A DNA stretch of 14,088 nucleotides from Deltaproteobacteria bacterium (GCA_016219075.1 JACRCJ010000205.1:1-14088), one strand, 5' to 3'. Positions 1 to 7,254 are shown, counted from the first letter of the stretch. Numbers and translations: made by a program. The notes: generated by a model from the sequence alone, not told the origin.

Positions 1-2
1 AT

Positions 3-132
3 CTCTGATTAATTCGCTACTGTATGTCATTCTGAGCGCAGCGAAGAATCCCGGCCAGGGTAAAGTCAAATTTATCACGAGATTCTTCGTCGCCTTCGGC
101 TCCTCAGAATGACAGAGCATAATTAATCAGAG
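3..132. repeat. MITE-like imperfect inverted repeat
   Basis: The two ends form a long imperfect inverted repeat. CTCTGATTAATT at 3-14 is the exact reverse complement of 121-132, and TGTCATTCTGAG at 25-36 is the reverse complement of 103-114. Inside these, GAAGAATC at 43-50 pairs with GATTCTTC at 81-88. A short unpaired centre lies at about 51-80. There is no reading frame inside. Short non-coding elements with a GTCATTCTGAGCGCAGCGAAGAATC-type arm recur in many bacterial genomes, so this is probably one copy of a dispersed family. The left flank is only 2 bases, so a target-site duplication cannot be judged. Confidence 0.75.
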
Positions 133-236
133 CTTCCTTAGTACATTGACCTGCCTTTTGTCGAGCTTACCGAGATTTTAACATCCTGCCAAAGCCATAT
201 CACCGTACCGTCAATCACCAATGGAAAGAGCCGCCC

Positions 237-264
237 TTGACAGCCCCCTGCCGCTCTGTAAAAC
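237..264 (+). promoter_or_regulatory. Candidate sigma-70 promoter upstream of pirin
   Basis: A perfect -35 box TTGACA lies at 237-242, followed by a 16-base spacer and TAAAAC (4 of 6 matches) at 259-264. Transcription would begin near 271 and leave about 125 bases of leader before the pirin start at 396. The rest of 133-395 shows no convincing gene. Confidence 0.35.
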
Positions 265-395
265 TTAAAGCATGGAATAATTTTATCGACACGGGTCACG
301 ATGCGGCCGCCTGAAGACTGAAAAAAATCGGCATATTTTAAAATAGGTGAGTTTATGTGGATTCAGCGGTGCAAGCCGGCGGAAGGGGTGGAAAA

Positions 396-785
396 ATGGC
401 GCAGGCGCGGAATATAAAGTCGACCTGGAAGAGCAAACCGACGATAGAAGGCGCCGGAGTCCATCTGAAGCGGGCCTTCGGGTATTACGAGGTCCCCCGG
501 CTCGACCCGTTCCTTCTCCTGGATGATTTCCATTCCAATCGCCCATCTGATTATATCGCCGGGTTCCCCTGGCACCCCCACCGGGGCATCGAGACTATAA
601 CGTATGTGCTTGACGGCAGGGTCGAGCACGGAGACAGCATGGGCAACAAGGGCGAGATATCGTCCGGGGACGTGCAGTGGATGACGGCCGGTAGCGGCAT
701 TATCCATCAGGAGATGCCCAAGGGCGGGCCGGATAAGAATATGAGGGGATACCAGCTCTGGGCCAACCTTCCGGCGTCGCATTAG
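396..785 (+). CDS. Pirin, N-terminal cupin half (ends at in-frame TAG)
   Basis: This is the N-terminal, metal-binding cupin of a pirin family protein (YhhW/pirin type; some members oxidise quercetin, others act as iron-dependent redox regulators). Two hallmark motifs are present: FPWHPHRGIETITYVL with H60 and H62, and GDVQWMTAGSGIIHQE with H104 and E106. Together they supply the His3Glu iron site. I chose ATG 396 because GGAAGGGG at 381-388 sits 7 bases upstream; an ATG at 357 would add 13 non-conserved residues. The frame ends at TAG 783-785, right after LWANLPASH. In ordinary pirins a lysine (AAG) followed by MMEPRY comes next, and that sequence does continue in the same frame at 786. The gene therefore looks like a full-length pirin broken by one AAG-to-TAG change, unless the stop is read through or is an assembly error. 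Confidence 0.85.
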   Translation: MAQARNIKSTWKSKPTIEGAGVHLKRAFGYYEVPRLDPFLLLDDFHSNRPSDYIAGFPWHPHRGIETITYVLDGRVEHGDSMGNKGEISSGDVQWMTAGSGIIHQEMPKGGPDKNMRGYQLWANLPASH

Positions 786-1313
786 ATGATGGAGCCGCGC
801 TACCGCGACGTGAAAAGCGCACGGATCCCCGAGGTCAGATTAGCCTCCGGAGCTGCGGTCAAGGTCATATGCGGGCGGGTGAACGGCGTCTCAGGCCCGG
901 TTGGGGACATCGTCATAGACCCGGAGTATTTGGACGTCTCCGTGCCTCCTCAATCGTCTTTCCTCCATCCCGTCAAGCCCGGACATAATGTATTTGCCTA
1001 TGTCATGGAGGGGAAGGGCTATTTTGACGAGCGGCGGGACTCTTACGCCTTCGAGGTGATCGGCGTCAATTATTTCGATTTCCAGAGGGAATGCCTGGTC
1101 GGCGCTGAAAACATAGTCCACTATGCTGATGAAGGCGACTCTATCGTCGTTACGACAGAGGAGGAGCCGGTGCGTTTTCTGTTGGTATCCGGCAAACCCA
1201 TCAATGAACCGGTGGCATGGTACGGCCCCATAGTCATGAACACGCAGGAAGAGCTGAGGACGGCCTTTGAGGAGTATCGGAACGGCACATTCATAAAACA
1301 TAAGGCCGGGTAG
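786..1313 (+). CDS. Pirin, C-terminal cupin half
   Basis: This is the C-terminal cupin of the same pirin, in the same frame and immediately after the TAG. It opens with MMEPRYRDV, the segment that links the two cupins in full-length pirins. It ends with the family's usual tail, GPIVMNTQEELRTAFEEY followed by RNGTFIKH. This half carries no metal ligands; in intact pirins it packs against the N-terminal cupin. ATG 786 abuts the stop, but no Shine-Dalgarno sequence precedes it (the upstream bases are the end of the first half). Independent translation could only come from coupling or readthrough. The gene's true stop is also TAG (1311-1313), so TAG works as a stop within this very gene. Together the two halves span about 305 residues, near the usual pirin length. 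Apart from the nonsense codon no decay is visible, so the mutation is recent or artefactual. Confidence 0.82.
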   Translation: MMEPRYRDVKSARIPEVRLASGAAVKVICGRVNGVSGPVGDIVIDPEYLDVSVPPQSSFLHPVKPGHNVFAYVMEGKGYFDERRDSYAFEVIGVNYFDFQRECLVGAENIVHYADEGDSIVVTTEEEPVRFLLVSGKPINEPVAWYGPIVMNTQEELRTAFEEYRNGTFIKHKAG

Positions 1314-1452
1314 CAAGGCCGCTCAGGCGGCGTTCTTGAGAGGGGCTGGAAGTCCTGGGATGGCCGCTAAGTCGTAAGGCCCGCCCACCATATTACAGGT
1401 CTTGAAAAGAGGACAGGATGGAAAAGACGCGGGTATTGAAATACGAAATCCA

Positions 1453-1507
1453 TGGTGCAGGAGGCGGGGGTCGACCCCGCGCGTCCTTGCGGCCACGGGA
1501 TATTAAG
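1453..1507 (-). pseudogene. Decayed 3' fragment of tRNA-Leu (old att remnant)
   Basis: Read on the minus strand, this is the last 55 bases of a class II leucine tRNA, from the anticodon loop (CTTAATA) to the CCA end. It has the same length and orientation as the better preserved fragment at 13266-13320 and matches it at 48 of 55 positions. Several changes would break a working tRNA: the T-loop TTC has become GTC, the variable-arm stem has a mismatch, and the acceptor strand has one substitution. No D-arm or 5' acceptor half lies on the high-coordinate side. It is best read as the displaced 3' half left when an integrative element inserted into a tRNA-Leu gene, since decayed. Confidence 0.72.
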
Positions 1508-1624
1508 TACATTCCATGCCTTTTTTCTTCTTGCCTTTAATCCTTCGTTTTTCTTAAAATAATCCCTCTATTTCAAAGTGTTAAAGGTGGTGTCAGCCTT
1601 ATTTAAAGGCCCACAGGCGCAATT

Positions 1625-1660
1625 CAGGCACAAAAAGAGGGTGGAACCCTCCGTGGCCTG
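1625..1660 (+). other. Nested hairpin of unknown function
   Basis: The inner stem GAGGGT (1637-1642) pairs perfectly with ACCCTC (1646-1651) around a 3-base loop. An outer stem pairs CAGGCAC (1625-1631) with GTGGCCTG (1653-1660), with one bulged G. It lies about 150 bases upstream of the histidine kinase start. No T-run follows directly, so a simple terminator is unlikely. It could be a structured leader or part of an old element end. Confidence 0.35.
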
Positions 1661-1806
1661 CCTGCCTTTCTTTGTCCTGCCAATTCTCTTCAAGTCCTCT
1701 GGAGCGGTTCAGGGGAGGGCGGGTCAATTTCAGCTCGCATTCAGTTAGAATGATGTGATAAATTGTAAGTTTACGAAAATATCATGTTCCGGCGCGAAGC
1801 GGTTTT

Positions 1807-3630
1807 TTGCAAATCAATATGGAAAACACAGCGCAATTAAAAACAAGTGAAATAATAAAACGATTTCTCGTGATTTTTATTTCTCTGGCCGCGGTTACAG
1901 GCGTTGTCGCGGTTTATATCTATTACAAGGATATAAGAAACGAAAACGCCCTTTCCGAAGCTCAGGAGCGTAATAATGTCGATTCCAAGGCGAGGACCGC
2001 TACCGAAAATTTCGACTTCATATCATCGGACCTGATGTACTTCTCCAAAATGAATGAACTCAGGGAGATGCCCGAATGGGATATGCCTGAAAGCCTGATA
2101 ACCAACTGGCGCAGGGTCATCTCCAGAGAGCTCCTTCTCTATTCCATAAGCAAGGAGCTATATGACCAGGTACGCTTTTTGGATGAAAATGGCAAAGAAA
2201 TCGTAAGGGTCCAGAATAAAAACGGCAAATTTCATATCGTACCGGAGAACCAGCTTCAAAATAAAGGGGACCGTTATTATTTTAAAGAGTCCTTTCTCCT
2301 TAAAAAGGAAGAGATATATATCTCGCCCATGGACCTTAACATCGAAGGAGACAAGATCGAGGAGCCTATAAAACCGATGATCCGTTTCGCGACCCCTGTT
2401 TTTGACAAGCAGGGCCGAAAAAGAGGAGTCGCCGTTGTTAACTATCTGGGAGAGAGGCTTCTTGAGCGTTTTAAGAACAGTGCCCTTAATCCTTCCGGCG
2501 CCATGCTGCTTAATTCCGAAGGGTTCTGGCTTTACAGCCCCAAGCCCAAGGATGAATGGGGGTTCATGTACTCCGACAGGAAAGACCGGACCTTCGGTCA
2601 TGACTTTCCGGATGAGTGGAGGCGCATTACCTCGGCTGAATCGGGGCAGTTTTACACCCGGAACGGACTTTTTACTTTTACTACCGTATATCCCCTGGCC
2701 GCAGCCGTCAAATCAATCAATAAAACCGCCCTTGCCGGCAGACTGCCCGGCTCCGGGAATTATTACTGGAAAATCGTATCCTATTCGCAGCCCGGGGCCA
2801 TGAACAAAAATAGTATCTATTCGAGCACTATTTTCAAGCTATACGTGGTGCTTGTTTTATTCCTCGCCGTCATTTCCCTGTACATATCGATATTGAATGT
2901 AAAAAAGAGACAGGCAGAGGAGGCGTTAATAAAGAAAGCGGCGGAACTTGAGCGCTCGAACGCCGACCTGGAGCGTTTCGCCTACGTGGCGTCCCATGAC
3001 CTCCAGGAGCCGCTCCGGACGGTTGCGAGCTTTACTCAGCTCTTTTCCCGGCGCTACAGGGGCAAGTTCGATTCCGAAGCCGACGAATATATCAACTATG
3101 TCGTTGACGGGTCAAAGCGCATGCAGGTGCTCATCAACGACCTCCTTACCTATTCAAGGGCCGGAAAGAAGAAAGACCTTAAGCTCGTGGATTTGACCGA
3201 TGTATTCAACAAGGCGGTCTCGAACCTCAATGTTATCATAGCGGATGCCGGCGCCACCGTGACGCGCGGCGATCTTCCGAGCGTAGTCGCCGACCCCACG
3301 CAGATGTACCAGTTGTTCCAGAACCTGACAGGCAACGCGATCAAGTACAGAGGAACGGACCCGCCGGTCGTCCGCGTCTCGGCTGAGAAAAGGAACAGCG
3401 AATGGCTGTTTTCGGTCGCGGATAACGGCATAGGCATCGACCCGAGGTATTTTGACCGCATATTTGTCCTGTTCCAGCGCCTCCACGGAAAGGGCGAGTA
3501 CATGGGGACCGGAATAGGCCTGGCGATCTGCAAAAAGATCGTGGATAACCACGGCGGCCGCATATGGGTCGAGTCCCAGCCCGGAAAGGGCTCGACGTTT
3601 TATTTTACAATCCCGGATAAAACAGTTTAA
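1807..3630 (+). CDS. Membrane sensor histidine kinase
   Basis: This is an inner-membrane two-component sensor kinase of about 607 residues. Numbered from TTG 1807, TM1 is near residues 18-40 and TM2 near 341-363. Between them is a roughly 300-residue extracytoplasmic region of the double-Cache type, including MIRFATPVFD and LFTFTTVYPL. After a short charged helix (365-390) come a HisKA domain with the phospho-acceptor H397 in SHDLQEPLR and a HATPase domain. The latter has the N-box (N506, N510), the G1 box DNGIGI (539-544) and the G2 box GTGIGL (567-572). The HisKA/HATPase pair resembles phytochrome-like kinases, but no chromophore domain is present. No response regulator is encoded nearby, so its partner lies elsewhere. 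The start is uncertain: TTG 1807 has a weak GAAGCGG upstream, while ATG 1819 has no Shine-Dalgarno sequence. The downstream secreted-protein gene begins 19 bases after the stop and is probably co-transcribed. Confidence 0.9.
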   Translation: MQINMENTAQLKTSEIIKRFLVIFISLAAVTGVVAVYIYYKDIRNENALSEAQERNNVDSKARTATENFDFISSDLMYFSKMNELREMPEWDMPESLITNWRRVISRELLLYSISKELYDQVRFLDENGKEIVRVQNKNGKFHIVPENQLQNKGDRYYFKESFLLKKEEIYISPMDLNIEGDKIEEPIKPMIRFATPVFDKQGRKRGVAVVNYLGERLLERFKNSALNPSGAMLLNSEGFWLYSPKPKDEWGFMYSDRKDRTFGHDFPDEWRRITSAESGQFYTRNGLFTFTTVYPLAAAVKSINKTALAGRLPGSGNYYWKIVSYSQPGAMNKNSIYSSTIFKLYVVLVLFLAVISLYISILNVKKRQAEEALIKKAAELERSNADLERFAYVASHDLQEPLRTVASFTQLFSRRYRGKFDSEADEYINYVVDGSKRMQVLINDLLTYSRAGKKKDLKLVDLTDVFNKAVSNLNVIIADAGATVTRGDLPSVVADPTQMYQLFQNLTGNAIKYRGTDPPVVRVSAEKRNSEWLFSVADNGIGIDPRYFDRIFVLFQRLHGKGEYMGTGIGLAICKKIVDNHGGRIWVESQPGKGSTFYFTIPDKTV

Positions 3631-3649
3631 GGATAAGCACGGAGACAAA

Positions 3650-4285
3650 ATGAAAAAAATGCATGTTTTGATCCTTACGGCGTTTCTGGCTTTAAGCCCG
3701 GTCTTGAGCGAGGGCGCTCAAAGAGAGTTCAGGTCAGGGGTAAAGTCCCTCTCCAGAAAGCAGCTCATCGAGCTTGCCATGAGCGCTGCCCCGGCGCACA
3801 TATCAAGGCGCGCCGCCGTGATGATACAGGGTTCCGACGGGAAGTTCGAGGTGGTTAAAAAAGGGAGTAACGAGTTTACCTGCGTCCCGGATATCGACGG
3901 ACAGGAGACCCCGAGCCCCATGTGCGCGGACAAAGCCGCGATGCAGTTTTTCATGGATATGTGGAGCGGCAAGGAGAAACCTGCCAACACGACGGTGGGC
4001 GTGGCATATATGGCGAAAGGGGGGTGGCACTGGGAAAAGGGCAAAAAGGTCATAATGAGCATGGACAAGGGCTCACCCGGCGCGAAGAGGGTAAGGGAGC
4101 CCGCGCACTGGATGATCATTTCCCCCTTTGACCCGGACAAAACCATGCTGCCGACGACCCCCGGGGTATTCGGGAGCTGGATAATGTTCGACAAAACACC
4201 TTTTGCCCATCTGATGGTATATCAGGACCCCATGGAATTAAGCCAGGAACACGATACCACGGATAATCCGGATGAGCAGGATTGA
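3650..4285 (+). CDS. Secreted protein of unknown function
   Basis: I cannot assign a named family. The product is 211 residues and begins with a clear Sec signal peptide (MKKMHVLILTAFLALSPVLS, cleavage near residues 20-23). The mature part has two cysteines, C78 and C92, which could form a periplasmic disulfide. It also has a conserved-looking aromatic/proline-rich core: GGWHWEKG near 124-131, REPAHWMIISPFDP near 149-162, and GVFGSWIMFDKTPFAHLMVY near 172-191. No transmembrane helix or lipobox is visible, so it is probably periplasmic. GGAG at 3640-3643 provides the ribosome site. It starts 19 bases after the histidine kinase stop, so an operon is likely. It may be an accessory ligand-binding or sensing protein for the kinase, but that rests on position only. 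Confidence 0.75.
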   Translation: MKKMHVLILTAFLALSPVLSEGAQREFRSGVKSLSRKQLIELAMSAAPAHISRRAAVMIQGSDGKFEVVKKGSNEFTCVPDIDGQETPSPMCADKAAMQFFMDMWSGKEKPANTTVGVAYMAKGGWHWEKGKKVIMSMDKGSPGAKRVREPAHWMIISPFDPDKTMLPTTPGVFGSWIMFDKTPFAHLMVYQDPMELSQEHDTTDNPDEQD

Positions 4286-4337
4286 CTGAGCCACCCCGCT
4301 TAAAGCCCCGCGCATAGTTAGTCTTTAGAGTCTCTTA

Positions 4338-4390
4338 GAGTCTTTAGACTGCCGCCAATTCTAATACAAAATCAGTACAATTTCCCGTGC
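4338..4390. repeat. Diverged 53-bp repeat, copy 1
   Basis: The sequence from GAGTCTTTAGAC through AATTCTAATACAAAAT to TACAATT closely matches 13428-13480, with about 8 mismatches over the first 44 bases. It is preceded by tandem short repeats of the AGTCTTTAG type from about 4319. Direct repeats ending in TACAA-like motifs beside a tRNA-derived att site are typical of integrase arm-binding regions. Here there is no tRNA fragment beside it, so this copy may be a detached remnant. Confidence 0.55.
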
Positions 4391-4445
4391 GGCTAAATGT
4401 CTCAAAAAGGGATTTTAAATCCCGAAGGGCCGTTTAAAATCGCTC

Positions 4446-4474
4446 TTGACAGGCCCTTTCTTAAGTATTACATT
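4446..4474 (+). promoter_or_regulatory. vapBC promoter
   Basis: A perfect TTGACA at 4446-4451 is followed by a 17-base spacer and TACATT (4 of 6 matches) at 4469-4474, 40 bases upstream of the vapB start. A GGCCCTT/AAGGGCC inverted repeat (4425-4431 with 4452-4458) encloses the -35 box. A 15-base palindrome GGGATTTTAAATCCC (4409-4423) lies just upstream. This is the only promoter-like signal in front of the module. Confidence 0.6.
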
Positions 4475-4490
4475 CTTAATAGGTAATACT
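4464..4490. promoter_or_regulatory. Probable VapB(C) autoregulatory operator
   Basis: A perfect inverted repeat AGTATTAC (4464-4471) and GTAATACT (4483-4490) is separated by 11 bases. It overlaps the -10 box and presumed start of transcription of the vapBC promoter. Antitoxins with an AbrB fold typically bind such palindromes to repress their own operon; binding by this VapB is inference. Confidence 0.6.
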
Positions 4491-4513
4491 AATCTCACAT
4501 GTAAGGAATCAAT

Positions 4514-4759
4514 ATGCCGACAAAGGCGGTTAAAATCACATCGAAAGGACAGGCTACCATCCCTAAAGAGATAAGGGCCTTGCTCAAGACCGATGTTGTT
4601 GAGTTCGAGGTGGTGGAAGGTACGGTGGTCGTGAAACCCGTCTTGAGCGTAGGCGGGTCTTTAAGCCGGTATTCAAAGGGATATGTGCCGATGAAGGAAG
4701 TCAGAGAGACGGTCTGGGAGGAAGTGGCGCGTGAAAGATCCGGCAAAAAGACTGCCTGA
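4514..4759 (+). CDS. vapB: VapB-type antitoxin (AbrB family)
   Basis: An 81-residue SpoVT/AbrB-type DNA-binding antitoxin. The N-terminal 45 residues hold the swapped-hairpin motif (VKITSKGQATIPKEIRALL, then a GTVVVKPV strand) used to bind operator DNA. The charged C-terminal tail, roughly residues 50-81, should wrap the toxin and block its active site. AAGGA at 4502-4506 precedes the start. The reading frame overlaps the downstream PIN toxin by 29 bases, indicating translational coupling as usual for type II modules. The promoter carries an 8-bp-arm palindrome suited to autoregulation. The module sits next to a diverged repeat (4338-4390) and between two tRNA fragments, fitting carriage on a genomic island. 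Confidence 0.88.
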   Translation: MPTKAVKITSKGQATIPKEIRALLKTDVVEFEVVEGTVVVKPVLSVGGSLSRYSKGYVPMKEVRETVWEEVARERSGKKTA

Positions 4760-5141
4760 TACCAATACGATACTCAGGTATCTTCTTGGAGACGAGCCGC
4801 GCCTTTATGAAAAGGCCGCGAAAATTTTTGAGAAAGTGAGGACCGGTGAGGAGAAGGTTGTAATTCTCGAAAGCGTCCTCGTAGAATGCGTACATGTATT
4901 GACAAAATTTTATAAGGTCCCTAAAAAAGAGGCCTCGGCAAAACTCCGGGAGCTGCTGCATTACAGAGGTGTTGTGAATGACGACAGGGACGAGCTTGTC
5001 GAGGCATTGAACACTTTCGCCGAGAAATCCTCCCTGGATATCGTCGACTGTATTTTGTGCGCGAAGGCAAAAAAGTCGAATATGTCCCTCTTTACTTTTG
5101 ATGAAGCTCTTATAAACCACTCAAAACGCTCAACCACTTAA
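4731..5141 (+). CDS. vapC: VapC-type PIN-domain toxin
   Basis: A 136-residue PIN-domain ribonuclease, the toxin of a VapBC module. The acidic residues expected for the Mg-dependent site are present: D10 in LPDTN, E47 and/or E52 in LESVLVEC, D103/D106 in SLDIVDCIL, and D124 in FTFDEAL. Members cleave tRNA or rRNA; the target here cannot be read from sequence. Translation begins at GTG 4731, inside the antitoxin gene (29-base overlap), with GGGAGGAAG just upstream. The catalytic set is complete, so the toxin appears functional. It converges on the outer-membrane protein gene ending at 5188. The 46-base gap between them holds no clear terminator. Confidence 0.9.
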   Translation: MKDPAKRLPDTNTILRYLLGDEPRLYEKAAKIFEKVRTGEEKVVILESVLVECVHVLTKFYKVPKKEASAKLRELLHYRGVVNDDRDELVEALNTFAEKSSLDIVDCILCAKAKKSNMSLFTFDEALINHSKRSTT

Positions 5142-5187
5142 AACCGCCCTGCGTCATCTCAAAATCCGTGCATTCCATAAAGCAGCT

Positions 5188-6432
5188 CTAAAACTCGTAC
5201 CGCGTCTGCACGTACATGTTGTCGTTCCTGTCGAGGGAGCCGAACTGGGTCGTATCTTTTTTTCCGCCGAAGACGTTCGCGCCCAGGGCTGCCCAGACAT
5301 GGTCTGAGAAGTTATATCTGACCTCCGGGTTTAAAAGATAGTCCCTGTCCGTGGGAGACCAGAAGGAGAACCACTGAAGCCTCATGTTTTGATGCATCAG
5401 GAGGTATGTCATCCGTAGAGATGTGAGGTCCCTGAACCTCGGCTCCTTCGGGAAAGAGGCTATCCTGGTCCTTTCGTATTCCGCATAGTCATGCGTGTAT
5501 TCTCCGTAGTATTGGACGGTCACGCTAAAGTCCTCGATTACCTGCCTCTGGTAGCTTAAAAGAAAACGGGTCTGGGAATTAGGTATGAGAGGGTCGGTAC
5601 CGCTCCTGTCGTCCAATGAATCATAATAGCCTGCTTCAAAACCTGCAACGCCTCCCAATATGCTCCTCTGAAGGCTTGCCCCGTAAACAGCGAGCTTCGG
5701 GTAGACAAGCTCTATTCTTGTTGGAGAGGTGAGGCTGTCCGGGACCATCGAAGGAGTTCTGTAAAAGCCTTTATACACATATATCGAGGCATCGAAACCG
5801 GCCATATCACGATAGGCCCGGAGCGCCACCTCCGTATTCCTGATGTTTGAGGCAGGCTCCTTTTGAACCCTGTTCGTAACGTTTGTCATGGGGTCGAACA
5901 TCCAGAACCTGTTTGGGTCGGGGAGGTTATTCGGTTCGAAGAAAGGGGTTATGACCAGCTCAAATGAGGCTATCTCAGGGTAGAACCCGGCCTTGACCGC
6001 GTCCACGCCAATTTTGAGGTACTCAAGGGGCCTGCCTGAGAAGAACGCCTCGTAGTCCTTCGGGAATGTGTCATTTATGAAAATAAGATCGCCGAGCCCC
6101 CAGGTGACTATCTGCCTGCCGACCCTCAAGTCCCACTTCTCCCGCGTGAGGCCGAGGTACGCTTCCCTAAGCTCGGCCTCGCCGTCTCCGTCCAGATGGT
6201 CAAAAGATACATCTGTCTTTAGGAACAGGCGGAGCGGCTCCTGTCCGCCTTCGAGCTTTAACTGCCCCCTTTCCTCGGCCCACTTGAAGTCTCCGCCGTC
6301 CGGGTTAGAAGTCTCTATGCCGAACGAATAGTTGCCCTGCAAGAACCCATTGGCTGAGAAATCCCCGGCGTAAGACTCCTGGCTGAGGAAAACTGCTGCT
6401 AAAAGGAATGCCTTTAAAACGATTTTTCTCAT
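5188..6432 (-). CDS. Outer-membrane beta-barrel protein, DUF1302-like
   Basis: A 414-residue exported protein with a signal peptide (residues 1-22, ending QESYA). The mature chain is full of alternating aromatic strands and ends in TRYEF; a terminal Phe is the BAM insertion signal of outer-membrane barrels. The segments LREAYLGL, DLRVGRQIVTWGLGD (101-115) and FFEPNNLPDPNRFW (164-177) resemble DUF1302-type outer-membrane proteins. That family is often encoded with an RND exporter and a LolA-like protein, as here. It is probably the outer-membrane end of that export or lipid-handling machine; the cargo is unknown. It begins 33 bases after the LolA-like gene, and its Shine-Dalgarno sequence is weak (AAGGA lies rather far upstream). 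It is the last gene of the minus-strand run. Confidence 0.85.
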   Translation of the reverse strand: MRKIVLKAFLLAAVFLSQESYAGDFSANGFLQGNYSFGIETSNPDGGDFKWAEERGQLKLEGGQEPLRLFLKTDVSFDHLDGDGEAELREAYLGLTREKWDLRVGRQIVTWGLGDLIFINDTFPKDYEAFFSGRPLEYLKIGVDAVKAGFYPEIASFELVITPFFEPNNLPDPNRFWMFDPMTNVTNRVQKEPASNIRNTEVALRAYRDMAGFDASIYVYKGFYRTPSMVPDSLTSPTRIELVYPKLAVYGASLQRSILGGVAGFEAGYYDSLDDRSGTDPLIPNSQTRFLLSYQRQVIEDFSVTVQYYGEYTHDYAEYERTRIASFPKEPRFRDLTSLRMTYLLMHQNMRLQWFSFWSPTDRDYLLNPEVRYNFSDHVWAALGANVFGGKKDTTQFGSLDRNDNMYVQTRYEF

Positions 6433-6465
6433 GGCTCAAAGCTGTCCTTCACTCAAGACGCGTTC

Positions 6466-7254
6466 TTACTCTATCCACTTGCCGGGCGGCTGCTTCAGGT
6501 ACCTTTCGGTAAAGAGGCTGTCCTCTATCCCTATGTTATAGTCGACCTTCGTGAAGGTCGTCACGGTTGAATGTCCGCTCTGGAGGTTCTTCATGGTCCT
6601 TTTGGTGACCGTAGGGAACCCCTTCACATCCTTTATCTCCTCGGCGGTAAAGACCTTGTAGAGCGCTCCTTTCTTGTCGTAGTACTCCTCCTTCAATGGC
6701 AGGAAGGTCTTTTTGTCTATCCATGAGAGTTTGTGACCGTAGTCCGTGTCCCCTGCTTTTGGCGTGCTCTTGACGACAAAGCAGTCCGCCTCTCCAAGTT
6801 TTTCCTCTCTTGCAATCTCGTGTGTGTCATCAACTATATCTCTGCCCGAGACGTCCTCGTATGTGAAGTCGGAGCCCACGAAGCTTGAGCGCCTGTCCTG
6901 AGCCGCGATCCTCCTTACCATGTTGAGGGCCGGGACGAAGAGCCAACGGTCGTCGTCCCTCCCTGGGTATTTGTAGACCATGAAGGCCATGTTCTTTACG
7001 TCGGCGGGCTGGTAAAAATACATGAAATACTTCTGGTCGCCTCCCGGCTCTCCGTAATTCTTACGGAGCATCGTAAGCTCCCTTGTCCTTTCAGAGCCTG
7101 ATTTGCTTATAAGCCTCATCACCACCCTTGCCTTGAAGTCCTTGGCAGGATACAAAAAAGCCGCCTGCGAGCTTTTCATCACCTCCTCAGGCGTGACGGC
7201 GAATGAGTTAAGCGGCAGCAGGACCGCAAGCAACAAAACCAGATATTTGAGCAT
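6466..7254 (-). CDS. LolA-like periplasmic outer-membrane lipoprotein-sorting protein
   Basis: A 262-residue periplasmic protein of the LolA-like fold (COG2834 type). From ATG 7254 there is a clear signal peptide, residues 1-19 (MLKYLVLLLAVLLPLNSFA). GGAGG at 7261-7265 is 6 bases upstream. An ATG at 7320 in the same frame would overlap the upstream gene and hide the signal peptide, so I reject it. Family landmarks are YFYQPADVKNMAFMVYKY (79-96), then DDRWLFVPALNMVRRI (101-116) and SSFVGSDFTYEDVSGRD (123-139). In this family such proteins accompany COG1033 RND exporters and are thought to bind a lipophilic molecule in the half-barrel. It lies 52 bases after the RND gene and 33 before the barrel gene, forming a three-gene set. 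Confidence 0.88.
   Translation of the reverse strand: MLKYLVLLLAVLLPLNSFAVTPEEVMKSSQAAFLYPAKDFKARVVMRLISKSGSERTRELTMLRKNYGEPGGDQKYFMYFYQPADVKNMAFMVYKYPGRDDDRWLFVPALNMVRRIAAQDRRSSFVGSDFTYEDVSGRDIVDDTHEIAREEKLGEADCFVVKSTPKAGDTDYGHKLSWIDKKTFLPLKEEYYDKKGALYKVFTAEEIKDVKGFPTVTKRTMKNLQSGHSTVTTFTKVDYNIGIEDSLFTERYLKQPPGKWIE

Larger units (their letters stand above)
1314..1806. other. Non-coding stretch with tRNA fragment and hairpins
   Basis: This stretch of about 490 bases has no convincing gene. Just after the pirin stop is a small GC hairpin, GCCGC-TCAG-GCGGC (1318-1331). It lacks a clear T-run, so it is at best a weak terminator. A decayed 3' tRNA-Leu segment lies at 1453-1507 and a nested hairpin at 1625-1660; both are listed separately. 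From about 1740 the sequence becomes AT-rich and should contain the promoter of the histidine kinase, but no good -35/-10 pair stands out. Confidence 0.6.

Noticed and set aside
357..395. Upstream ATG extending the pirin by 13 residues.
   Set aside because: No ribosome site precedes it and the added residues are not typical of pirins; ATG 396 has GGAAGGGG at a good distance.
396..1313. Reassignment of TAG (for example to pyrrolysine) as the explanation for the split pirin.
   Set aside because: The same gene ends in TAG at 1311-1313, no pyl genes are in the window, and a simple AAG-to-TAG change is enough.
1418..1540. Small plus-strand frame of 40 residues beginning at ATG 1418 with a GGACAGG upstream.
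   Set aside because: It runs through the antisense of the tRNA-Leu fragment, is rich in Gly/Arg/Pro from that GC-rich segment, and has no recognisable protein features.
1625..1672. T-box riboswitch: AGGGTGGAACC followed by a TTTGTCC-like segment, near a tRNA fragment.
   Set aside because: Only the first part of the T-box consensus matches (ACCCTC instead of ACCGCG). No specifier stem is visible upstream, and the downstream gene is a histidine kinase rather than an amino-acid gene. The short hairpin explains the match.
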